From: JAPPLB01 sp965204095
GTDB taxonomy: Bacteria; Acidobacteriota; Terriglobia; Bryobacterales; UBA6623
DNA: 64,000 nt
Direction: 5' to 3'
NCBI GenBank assembly: GCA_965204095.1
Contig: OZ241991.1
Coordinates: 3,844,001 to 3,908,000, forward strand
Notes under the pieces: generated by a model
The model's input: the letters and a program-made list of their open reading frames with translations, nothing else
The model's database searches: none
What the model was told of the DNA's origin: nothing
Made by a program: the position numbers and the translations under genes
Shown: positions 57,202 through 64,000 of the stretch, in pieces
Layout: the number at the start of each line of letters is the position of its first letter
Position numbering within the stretch: position 1 is the first letter of the stretch

Positions 57202-59415
57202 ATGAGATTCCAGGGCGGGTCCGCAGGAGCGGCGTTGCTGGCCATCGCCGCGCTGGTTGCGGCGCCCGTGCATTCCGAGACGACGCGGCGCTGGGAGCAG
57301 AGCGGCTATCAGGAATTCCTCAAGGGAAAAGCCAAGGACATCTCGATCCGCAGCGACGGCACGCTCATTCTCGCGCCACGCCTTGAGGAGCGTTTTGAGC
57401 CGCCCGCCTCCTTTCTTTGGGCGCTCGCGGAGGATTCCCAGGGGAACCTATTCGCCGCCGGAGGCCCGCGGGCAAGTGTCTTCCGTATTGGTGCGGACGG
57501 ACGCAAGAGCACGTTTTTCGAGCGGGACAACATCGAGGTACACGCTCTCGCGATCGACGCGAACGACAACGTCTACGCCGCGACATCGCCTGCCGGGAAA
57601 ATCTTCAAGATAGACCCTTCGGGCCGATATGAAGTGTTCTTCGATCCCGGAACGGAATATATCTGGGACTTGGCATTCGACTCCGTCGGCAACCTGTTTG
57701 TCGCCACGGGAGACGAAGGCAAGATCTTCCGTGTGACGCCCTCGGGCAAGGGCGAGGTCTATTTTGAGACAGGTGAGACGCACGTCCGTGCGCTGCTCGT
57801 CGACAACAACGGGAGCCTGGTTGCCGGGACCGATCCGAGTGCATTGATTCTAAGGGTCAAGGAAGGCGAGGACGGTGCTTCAGGCTTCGTGATGTACCAG
57901 TCCTCGAAGAAAGAAATCACCGCACTGACTCTGGGTGCCGACGGCAGCATCTACGGAGCCGCAGTCGGCAACCGCCAGACCACCTCCACACCCCCGCGGC
58001 GCTCAGTCGTGGCGCCGCAGGCGCCGCAGTCCGGGCAGCAGCGACCCCAAACTCAGAGCGCTCAGCCTCGAGCGACCCGCTTGCAGACCGGGACTTCATC
58101 GGCCTTGCCCACTCGTCTGACGGGAGGCAGTGAGGTTTATCGCATTCTGCCCGACGGCGAACCGCGAAAAGTTTGGAGTTCGGGTACGGATACCGTCTAC
58201 GCCTTGGGGCCGGACCCGAACGGCAAGTTGTTGTTGGCAACGGGCAATCAGGGACGGCTATTCCGGGTCGAGTCGGAAACCTTGAATACGTTGGTTGCGA
58301 CGATGCCCTCCGAACAGATCACAGCCCTCCTGCATCGGCCCTCGGGCGCCGTTCTGCTTGCGACGAGCAACGCCGGGAAAATCTACGAGCTCGGACCCGA
58401 GTTGGCGGAGCGAGGTGAGTTCGAGTCCGACGTGCTCGACGCGAAAAGGTTCGCTCGATGGGGGCGCCTGGAATGGGACAACCAGTTGCTTCAGGGTGCG
58501 GAGATCACGGTTGCAACACGCTCGGGAAATTTGGCAACCCCTTCAAAGAACTGGAGCAGTTGGGGGGAGGCGGTTGGGTCTGCGGAAGGCGATCAGTCAG
58601 GATCGCCTCCGGCGCGGTTTTTGCAGTGGCGTGCCGTCCTCTCACGGCAAGGTGACGAATCGCCCCTGCTCGATGCGGTCAGGGCTTACTACTTGCCCAA
58701 GAACGTGCGCCCGGTAATCACCCACCTGGAAGCGACGCCTCCGAACTATCGGTTCCCACCCTCGAAACCGCGTACCGCTCAGGCCAGGAATCTGGTGCTG
58801 CCCCCTTTGGGGCGGACGGTGGCGCAACGCTCTCGATCGAGTGGCCCATCGAGCGGGCACCCGATGACGGCAGCACAAGGGCGGATGGGCGCGCGGTGGG
58901 TGGCGAAGGACGAAAACGGTGACGATCTCGTTTATCAGGTCGAGATTCGCGGCGAAGACGAGCAGAACTGGAAGATTCTCCAAGACGGCGTCGAGGAGTC
59001 CCACTATGATTGGGATGGTACTTCTTTCGCCGACGGGGCCTATCGAGTTCGCGTGACGGCTTCTGACTCCCCGTCGAACACGGCGCCAGAGGCTCTGAAC
59101 GTCTCGAAGGTAAGCGAGCCGTTCACGATCGACAATTCCGCGCCCGCCATTCGAGATCTTCAGGCGGAGCACGACGAAGGTTCTTTGCGGGTTCAGTTCG
59201 CTGCGGCGGACGCGGCTTCTCTGCTCGGCAGGGCCGAGTACTCGCTCGACGGAGGGGAGTGGGAGCCGCTGTTGCCAGCAACACGACTGTTCGATGCAAG
59301 GGAACTATCGTTTGACTTTGCTACGCCGCCAGTCGAGACGGGCGAGCACACCGTGGCGGTGCGCGTCTACGACCGCTTCGACAATGTCGCGACGGGCAAG
59401 GTAGTCGTTCGCTGA
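57202..59415 (+). CDS. Exported beta-propeller (NHL/WD40-like) protein
   Basis: 737 residues. Signal peptide (about 1-25) and about seven propeller blades of the NHL/PQQ-like type (for example FLWALAEDSQGNLFAAGGPR and YIWDLAFDSVGNLFVATGDE). A Pro/Gln/Thr-rich linker (about 255-300) splits the propeller. A fibronectin/Ig-like C-terminus follows (ARWVAKDENGDDLVYQVEIR). It is probably a surface or periplasmic binding protein. It is co-transcribed with the S55 peptidase gene and may be its substrate or partner. Confidence 0.85.
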   Translation: MRFQGGSAGAALLAIAALVAAPVHSETTRRWEQSGYQEFLKGKAKDISIRSDGTLILAPRLEERFEPPASFLWALAEDSQGNLFAAGGPRASVFRIGADGRKSTFFERDNIEVHALAIDANDNVYAATSPAGKIFKIDPSGRYEVFFDPGTEYIWDLAFDSVGNLFVATGDEGKIFRVTPSGKGEVYFETGETHVRALLVDNNGSLVAGTDPSALILRVKEGEDGASGFVMYQSSKKEITALTLGADGSIYGAAVGNRQTTSTPPRRSVVAPQAPQSGQQRPQTQSAQPRATRLQTGTSSALPTRLTGGSEVYRILPDGEPRKVWSSGTDTVYALGPDPNGKLLLATGNQGRLFRVESETLNTLVATMPSEQITALLHRPSGAVLLATSNAGKIYELGPELAERGEFESDVLDAKRFARWGRLEWDNQLLQGAEITVATRSGNLATPSKNWSSWGEAVGSAEGDQSGSPPARFLQWRAVLSRQGDESPLLDAVRAYYLPKNVRPVITHLEATPPNYRFPPSKPRTAQARNLVLPPLGRTVAQRSRSSGPSSGHPMTAAQGRMGARWVAKDENGDDLVYQVEIRGEDEQNWKILQDGVEESHYDWDGTSFADGAYRVRVTASDSPSNTAPEALNVSKVSEPFTIDNSAPAIRDLQAEHDEGSLRVQFAAADAASLLGRAEYSLDGGEWEPLLPATRLFDARELSFDFATPPVETGEHTVAVRVYDRFDNVATGKVVVR

Positions 59416-59440
59416 ACAAGCAACCCGGGGATTGCTCTGT

Positions 59441-60373
59441 CTACGCGGTTTCGGGCAGATACGTCGGCAGGTTGACACCCCGATAAGGTTGGAATTCTCC
59501 CCGCACCTGACAAAAGTGCAACTCGCAGTTGCGTGCGCCCCATCCATAAAGCCGCCGGACAAGCTTGTCCTTTTCCACGGGAACGACAAAGACCGGTGAG
59601 CGCCCCCGGTGTTGATCGAGCTCGCGCAACAAGAGCGCGGCAGCTTGGCCTTCAGTGCGTGATACACCCGGCCCGATCATGTTCATGGCGGGGTGTCCGC
59701 AGGAAGCCAGGAAACCCTCGATGCCGCCTACATCGTTCTCATAAACGCTGATGTGCCAGAAGCCGAGTGCGTTCTCGATGAAGTAGCGATAGTCCTGCTC
59801 GCGGGTGATTCCGCTGACTTCCCTCTCCAGCGCCAGCATTCCGGCAACATCGTCAAGCGTGGCATCCCGGACTCGATCGAGATCCGGCGTTCGGAAGTCG
59901 AGGCCGCTCTTGGGGACGGCGATCAGCATGTCCTGATATGCGCAGCGAGGAACGAAGCCGGCCTTGTTGTACAAAGAAAAGGAGTCGAGGTTCAAAGCGC
60001 TCTGGACGAGGCGGAGTGCATTGTAGCCGTGCTGCTCGGTGTAATTGATGATCTCCTGCAGAAGAGCCCGGCCGGCGCCCTGCCCGAAGTAGTTCGGGTG
60101 CACATTCATGATGCCGAGGGAAACGTGGTGCGCGCGCGGGTGGTAGAAGCACGAACCCGCGAGCCGCCCAGTATCCGGGTTTTCTGCCACGAGCGCACAG
60201 CCCGGGTCGAGGACACTGTAGACGTCGTAGAAAACCTCGGCAACCCGGGGACCGCCCCGGAAGCCTGGAGGCATGCCGTGGTTCTGGTACCAGGAGTTGA
60301 TCGACGCATAGATCAACTCCGCGACCTCGTAACGGTCTTCCCCGGTCATGGGTCGGATGCGCATGGGCGGCAT
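59441..60373 (-). CDS. GNAT-family N-acetyltransferase
   Basis: 310 residues, two GNAT domains in tandem. The first is complete: LAGSCFYHPRAHHVSLGIMN and NYFGQGAGRALLQEI, an acetyl-CoA loop (variant of Q-x-x-G-x-G/A). The second (from about 165, VRDATLDDVAGMLALEREVS) is shorter and degenerate. The substrate is unknown. It converges with the beta-propeller gene and precedes nothing obvious. Confidence 0.87.
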   Translation of the reverse strand: MPPMRIRPMTGEDRYEVAELIYASINSWYQNHGMPPGFRGGPRVAEVFYDVYSVLDPGCALVAENPDTGRLAGSCFYHPRAHHVSLGIMNVHPNYFGQGAGRALLQEIINYTEQHGYNALRLVQSALNLDSFSLYNKAGFVPRCAYQDMLIAVPKSGLDFRTPDLDRVRDATLDDVAGMLALEREVSGITREQDYRYFIENALGFWHISVYENDVGGIEGFLASCGHPAMNMIGPGVSRTEGQAAALLLRELDQHRGRSPVFVVPVEKDKLVRRLYGWGARNCELHFCQVRGEFQPYRGVNLPTYLPETA

Positions 60374-60404
60374 CTCATCGTACCCGAAGTCCGACTGACC
60401 TCAA

Positions 60405-61361
60405 CTAGACGTGGTTGCGGAGCATGAGTTCCTTCGGGTGAGGCGCAAGGTAGTGCTGGTTCTCGAGATAGGCGACCTTCAATCGACGGACATGGTGTCG
60501 CAGGAGCGTGATGGGGACGATCAGGGGTACGAAGCCTTGACGGAAGTCTTCGATCACGCTGCTCAACTCTTGGCGTGACGATGAGTCGATCCCTTCTCTG
60601 ACATAGCCCGCGGCATGTTGAAGGACGTTGGCGTGGCGCCCTCTGGTGGCTTTCTTCCGCAGAGCGGTCATGAAGCCGCTTTCATACTGATCTCGAAAAC
60701 CCCGGCGGGTCACTTGCTTGATGGTTGCAACGAGCAGGCCGAGTTGGCGGTAGTCCTTCGGCGAATGGGACATGAGCTGCAGCTTGTGATGCGTGTGGAA
60801 CTCCACGACATCGCGGCTCTTCCAGCGGCCCGCGAAGAGGTTGAGCAAACGATTGCGGGCAAAGATGCGCTCGATGAAGTTTTCTCGCAGCTTGGAGTCG
60901 TGCAGGCGGCCTTCCTCTTCCACAGGCAACTGGGGGAACCGCTCGAGCAGCGGGCCGGCAAAAGCCCCGATGCCTTTCTTCGCGGGAACGCCGTTTTCGT
61001 CGTAGATCGGGACGCGCTCCATGCCGCAACTCGGTGATCGTGACTTGAGCACGTAACCGCAGAGGCTTTCCTTGGCGAGGTCTGCAAGCCGAGCGCGCAC
61101 CCACTTCTGCATGACGCGGGTGTGGTCCTGACGGCTCTTGATCGCGACAAGGCGGGTCCCGCCGGCCGAGCGCAAAAGCCGGAGGGATTCTCTGGGTACA
61201 CCCATGCCGACTTCCAGTTCAGGGCAGACCGGCACCCATTCGACGTACCGGCCAAGGGTGTCTACGAGAAATCGATCTCGTTTATGTCCCCCGTCATAGC
61301 GGACCGTCTCGCCGAGCAGGCAGCTCGATATACCGATGCGGAGCGGAGTCAACGGCATCAT
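60405..61361 (-). CDS. DUF523-DUF1722 (YbbK-YbgA type) fusion protein
   Basis: 318 residues from the ATG at 61361. The N-terminal DUF523 domain has RIGISSCLLGETVRYDGGHK and KSRSPSCGM with conserved cysteines. The C-terminal DUF1722/YbgA domain has EFHTHHKLQLMSHSPKDYRQ. The fused form is common; function is unproven (linked in other bacteria to DNA-repair or 2-thiouracil metabolism genes). Divergent from the MetE-like gene, 50 nt away. Confidence 0.9.
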   Translation of the reverse strand: MMPLTPLRIGISSCLLGETVRYDGGHKRDRFLVDTLGRYVEWVPVCPELEVGMGVPRESLRLLRSAGGTRLVAIKSRQDHTRVMQKWVRARLADLAKESLCGYVLKSRSPSCGMERVPIYDENGVPAKKGIGAFAGPLLERFPQLPVEEEGRLHDSKLRENFIERIFARNRLLNLFAGRWKSRDVVEFHTHHKLQLMSHSPKDYRQLGLLVATIKQVTRRGFRDQYESGFMTALRKKATRGRHANVLQHAAGYVREGIDSSSRQELSSVIEDFRQGFVPLIVPITLLRHHVRRLKVAYLENQHYLAPHPKELMLRNHV

Positions 61362-61396
61362 GATCGCAGACAGGAGCCGTGGCCTGGAAGCTCGCC

Positions 61397-61402
61397 TATA
61401 AT
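61397..61402 (+). promoter_or_regulatory. TATAAT -10 box of the MetE-like gene
   Basis: A perfect TATAAT nine bases before the ATG at 61412. The start of transcription would be about three bases before the ATG, so the mRNA is nearly leaderless. The -35 position (GAGCCG) is poor. Confidence 0.5.
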
Positions 61403-61411
61403 CGGGAAAAC

Positions 61412-62425
61412 ATGAGCATTCAGACCACGGTCGTTGGCAGCTATCCGATCCCGAGGTGGTTGTATGGCGATTCGTCGAAGACCACTTTGCGGGATGCCGT
61501 CGCGGTCGTCCTGAAGACACAAGAGCTGGCCGGAATCGATCTCGTCGCCGACGGCGAGTTGAACCGTTTCGACCCGAGCCACCCTGAAACGAACGGTATG
61601 ATCGATTACTTCGTCAGCCGCATGTCTGGAGTCAAGACACGGTATTCGATCACCGACATCGAAGCATTCCGGGCCGACCAAGGGATGAGCTTTCGCGCGG
61701 CGCCGGCCGGGATTGTGGAAAGCGAGATCGGGGAAGGCGTGCTCAACCTGTCGGCCGATTACGAGTTCACCCGGAACCTGACGACCAGGCCGCTCAAGTT
61801 CACTTGTACGGGACCGCACATGCTGGCGAAGACGGTAACCGACCGCCACTACGGGTCCTACGGAAAGGTCTGCGCCGCGATTGCCGAGGTTTTGCGTAAG
61901 CAGTTGGAGCGCATCCCCGCTGACGTAGTACAGGTGGATGAGGCGAATATCTCCGGCCATCCCGAGGACACCCCCTGGGCCATCGAGGCCTTGAACCATG
62001 TGCTCGACGGGATTCAAACGACGCGCGCGGTGCACATCTGTTTCGGCAACTATGGAGGACAGTCGATCCAGAAGGGCTTTTGGAAAAGCCTGCTGCCTTT
62101 GCTGAACGCGCTGCATGTGCATCACTATGTACTGGAGTTCGCCCGGCGCGGCTATGAAGAACTACCCGTTCTGAAGGACCTGGACTCGAAAATCGGCATC
62201 GGATTGAGCGTCGTCGACATCAAGGACAATGAGGTCGAATCGGCGGATCTGATCGCTTCACGGATCGAGAATGCCTGCAAGGTGCTTGGCGAGGAGCGGA
62301 TTCACTACATCCATCCGGATTGCGGCTTCTGGATGCTGCAGAGAAGCGTGGCGGACCGCAAGATGAAAGCATTGAGCGACGGGCGAAACCTCTTCTACGA
62401 CAGGAAAGAAAGCGGGGAGGAATAG
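61412..62425 (+). CDS. MetE C-terminal-like (cobalamin-independent methionine synthase family) protein
   Basis: 337 residues from the ATG at 61412 (MSIQTTVVGSYP). It is a single barrel of the MetE/UROD type, much shorter than full MetE (about 750), and lacks the N-terminal half. VVGSYPIPRWL, ADGELNRFD, QVDEANISG, HICFGNYGG and IHPDCGFWML match the homologous C-terminal barrel, with zinc ligands H and C in the last two. Such short proteins transfer methyl from unknown donors or use other substrates. Its role in methionine synthesis is unproven. Confidence 0.85.
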   Translation: MSIQTTVVGSYPIPRWLYGDSSKTTLRDAVAVVLKTQELAGIDLVADGELNRFDPSHPETNGMIDYFVSRMSGVKTRYSITDIEAFRADQGMSFRAAPAGIVESEIGEGVLNLSADYEFTRNLTTRPLKFTCTGPHMLAKTVTDRHYGSYGKVCAAIAEVLRKQLERIPADVVQVDEANISGHPEDTPWAIEALNHVLDGIQTTRAVHICFGNYGGQSIQKGFWKSLLPLLNALHVHHYVLEFARRGYEELPVLKDLDSKIGIGLSVVDIKDNEVESADLIASRIENACKVLGEERIHYIHPDCGFWMLQRSVADRKMKALSDGRNLFYDRKESGEE

Positions 62426-62515
62426 CCGCTGTCAGACTACCGCGCATCCCCATGTTTGCAACGGATTGAAACCTGTTGTAACCGGACTACCCGCGGAGCG
62501 CGCCCAAGCTAATAG

Positions 62516-64000
62516 ATGGTCGGCCGAACCATTTCCCACTACAAGATCCTGGCGAAGCTGGGTGAGGGTGGGATGGGTGTCGTCTACAAGGCCGAGGACA
62601 CCCGCCTGGAGCGCCCCGTAGCGCTCAAGTTCCTGACGCTCCATGCCGGCGCCGGCGCGGACCAGAAGACGCGTTTCGAGCGCGAAGCGCGTGCTGCGGC
62701 CTCGCTCGATCACCAGAACATCTGTACGGTTTACGAGATCGACGAAGCGGAAGGACGACCCTTTATCGCCATGGCGTTCCTGCAAGGGGACACCGTTCAG
62801 CAGTTCGTCGAAAAAGGACCCTTGCCGGTCGATGACGTTCTTGAACTCGGCATACAAGCAGCGAAGGGGCTGGCGGCCGCTCACGAAAAAGGGATCGTTC
62901 ACCGTGACATCAAGAGCGCCAATCTGATGGTCGTTCGCGCGACTACCGGGAGCGAGCCGCAGCTCAAGATCATGGACTTCGGCTTGGCGCAATTGGCGAC
63001 CGGCGCCAGCAAGCTGACAGCGGAAGGGAGCAAGCTCGGCACGGCGGCATACATGTCGCCCGAGCAAGCTAGGGGCGACAAGACGGACCAGAAGAGCGAT
63101 ATCTGGTCATTGGGGGTCGTTCTTTACGAGATGCTCACCGGCCGGATGCCGTTTCGGGGTGAGTATCAGCAGGCGATCATCTATTCGATCCTGCATGAGG
63201 AGCCCGTGCCCATCACCGGACTCCGAAGCGGCGTCGACCTGGAACTGGAGAGGATCGTCTTCAAGGCGCTCCGGAAAGACCGTGACGACCGCTACCAAAG
63301 CGCCCTCGACCTGCTGGTCGATCTGCGTTCACTGAAAAAACGGCGTGATTCAGGCGCATCTCAGATTGAGCCTCCGGTGTACGTGACAGCGGCCATACCT
63401 GCGGCGGCTTCCGTCGCGACGGCGCCCCCGGCGGCAACATCTGTGCAGACAGCAGGCAGCGGCGCAACGCCAGAGGCCGGCACTCCGCTGCGGCGGTACG
63501 GCTTGCTGGGAGCGGTCGCTGCCGTGCTGGTTCTGTTAGGAGCCACCGCCGTGTGGCGATGGGGCGCGTATTCGCCACGGGCACTGTCAGACCCGCCGCG
63601 AGTTACGCCCATTACGAGCGACGCCGGCTCGGAAACGTTTGCTACGTTTTCTCCCGACGGAAGCCAGGTGGCTTTCGTGTGGGACGGCCCGAATCAGGAC
63701 AACCCGGATGTGTACGTCAGGCTAGTGGAAGGTGGTCAGCCGCTGCGATTGACGAATACCCCGGCTCCCGAGAGCGGTCCGGTCTGGTCTCCGTCCGGCC
63801 GGTCGATCGCGTTTGTGCGCCACGAGCGAAGAAGGAGCGCGGTCTATCTCGTACCGCCGATCGGCGGCGTAGAGCGCAAGGTGACCGATGTACGACTGCG
63901 CGGTCAGGATCGGACCAACCGATACCTGGGCTGGTCTCCGTCCGGCAAGACCCTTGCCATCGCGCAGCAAGCAGGTCCGCCACCGCCAACTCCTGCCGCT
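62516..64000 (+). CDS. Serine/threonine protein kinase with PD40/TolB-like repeats (3' end cut by window)
   Basis: 495 codons are visible and open at the window end. The Hanks-type kinase domain has LGEGGMGVVYKAE, K38 in VALKFL, HRD at 129-131 (VHRDIKSANL), DFGLAQ and SPEQARGD. A Pro/Ala/Thr linker and a single membrane helix (about 330-348) lead to extracytoplasmic PD40/TolB-type blades (FATFSPDGSQVAFVWDG, PVWSPSGRSIAFVRHERR). This design is very abundant in Solibacter-like Acidobacteriota and likely senses an external ligand. The start is ATG; no clear promoter. Confidence 0.9.
   Translation, partial: MVGRTISHYKILAKLGEGGMGVVYKAEDTRLERPVALKFLTLHAGAGADQKTRFEREARAAASLDHQNICTVYEIDEAEGRPFIAMAFLQGDTVQQFVEKGPLPVDDVLELGIQAAKGLAAAHEKGIVHRDIKSANLMVVRATTGSEPQLKIMDFGLAQLATGASKLTAEGSKLGTAAYMSPEQARGDKTDQKSDIWSLGVVLYEMLTGRMPFRGEYQQAIIYSILHEEPVPITGLRSGVDLELERIVFKALRKDRDDRYQSALDLLVDLRSLKKRRDSGASQIEPPVYVTAAIPAAASVATAPPAATSVQTAGSGATPEAGTPLRRYGLLGAVAAVLVLLGATAVWRWGAYSPRALSDPPRVTPITSDAGSETFATFSPDGSQVAFVWDGPNQDNPDVYVRLVEGGQPLRLTNTPAPESGPVWSPSGRSIAFVRHERRRSAVYLVPPIGGVERKVTDVRLRGQDRTNRYLGWSPSGKTLAIAQQAGPPPPTPAA

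Overview
The window is a GC-rich bacterial chromosome segment. It most likely comes from an Acidobacteriota of the Terriglobia/Bryobacterales (Solibacter-like) type. This is inferred from gene content: a planctomycete-type cytochrome c/DUF1549/DUF1553 protein paired with a DUF1501 protein, a DUF1844 protein, an S55 (SpoIVB-type) peptidase beside a secreted beta-propeller, and a Ser/Thr kinase fused to PD40/TolB-like repeats. No rRNA, tRNA, transposase, integrase or CRISPR array was recognised.

Layout. 0.3-2.6 kb: M23 endopeptidase and a class V aminotransferase. 2.6-4.7 kb: gene-free block of repeats. 4.7-9.3 kb: small conserved protein, NicO metal exporter, TPR protein, HEAT/lipoyl-like protein and alanine racemase. 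9.3-16 kb: PSCyt1-DUF1549-DUF1553 and DUF1501 pair, alpha/beta hydrolase, ArsC/Spx protein, cyclase-family lipoprotein. 16-20.5 kb: candidate small RNA, TolC-type protein, TrkH. 20.8-26.2 kb: HigBA, ornithine cyclodeaminase, VapBC, and a sugar ABC ATPase and binding protein with no permease. 26.7-31 kb: lon-engB-rho. 31-35.1 kb: a MITE, queE, a DinG-like helicase and a second HigBA. 35.4-42 kb: CPBP protease, MORN-like secreted protein and an aa3-type cytochrome oxidase operon. 42-43.6 kb: second repeat block, an inverted copy of the first. 43.6-51.3 kb: ceramidase-like protein, Tat phosphoesterase, Tag glycosylase, ECF sigma factor between two membrane proteins, nitrilase, and a HipA-like kinase with a DUF3037 protein. 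51.4-64 kb: LacD-like aldolase, ribF, MBL hydrolase, DUF1844, S55 peptidase plus beta-propeller, GNAT, DUF523/DUF1722, MetE-like protein and a kinase that runs off the end.

The most striking content is non-coding. A palindromic element of about 180 bp, ending in AGCCTGCATTTCTCACCAC and its inverse complement, occurs at about 17 places in both orientations. It exists as full, half, 70-bp and 36-bp forms. Its interior can fold into one long hairpin whose non-Watson-Crick pairs are all G.U on one strand only. Its ends often overlap the stop codons of flanking genes. A second family consists of degenerate 7-bp tandem arrays with fixed borders, found at 13 loci; in three palindromic elements the array starts at the same internal point. 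A third family is a 268-bp MITE with perfect 22-bp inverted ends finishing in TTAA, plus two decayed fragments. A fourth structure is a pair of inverted repeats of about 1.3 kb (2.8-4.25 kb and 42.4-43.6 kb). One arm carries a palindromic element and the other has the matching empty site.

Three toxin-antitoxin pairs (two HigBA, one VapBC) lie beside repeat-rich ground. Several starts sit only 5-11 nt after a -10 box, which suggests leaderless or nearly leaderless mRNAs. Starts were adjusted where the longest reading frame ran into a repeat or a neighbouring gene. All functional names rest on motif recognition by eye, without database searches.
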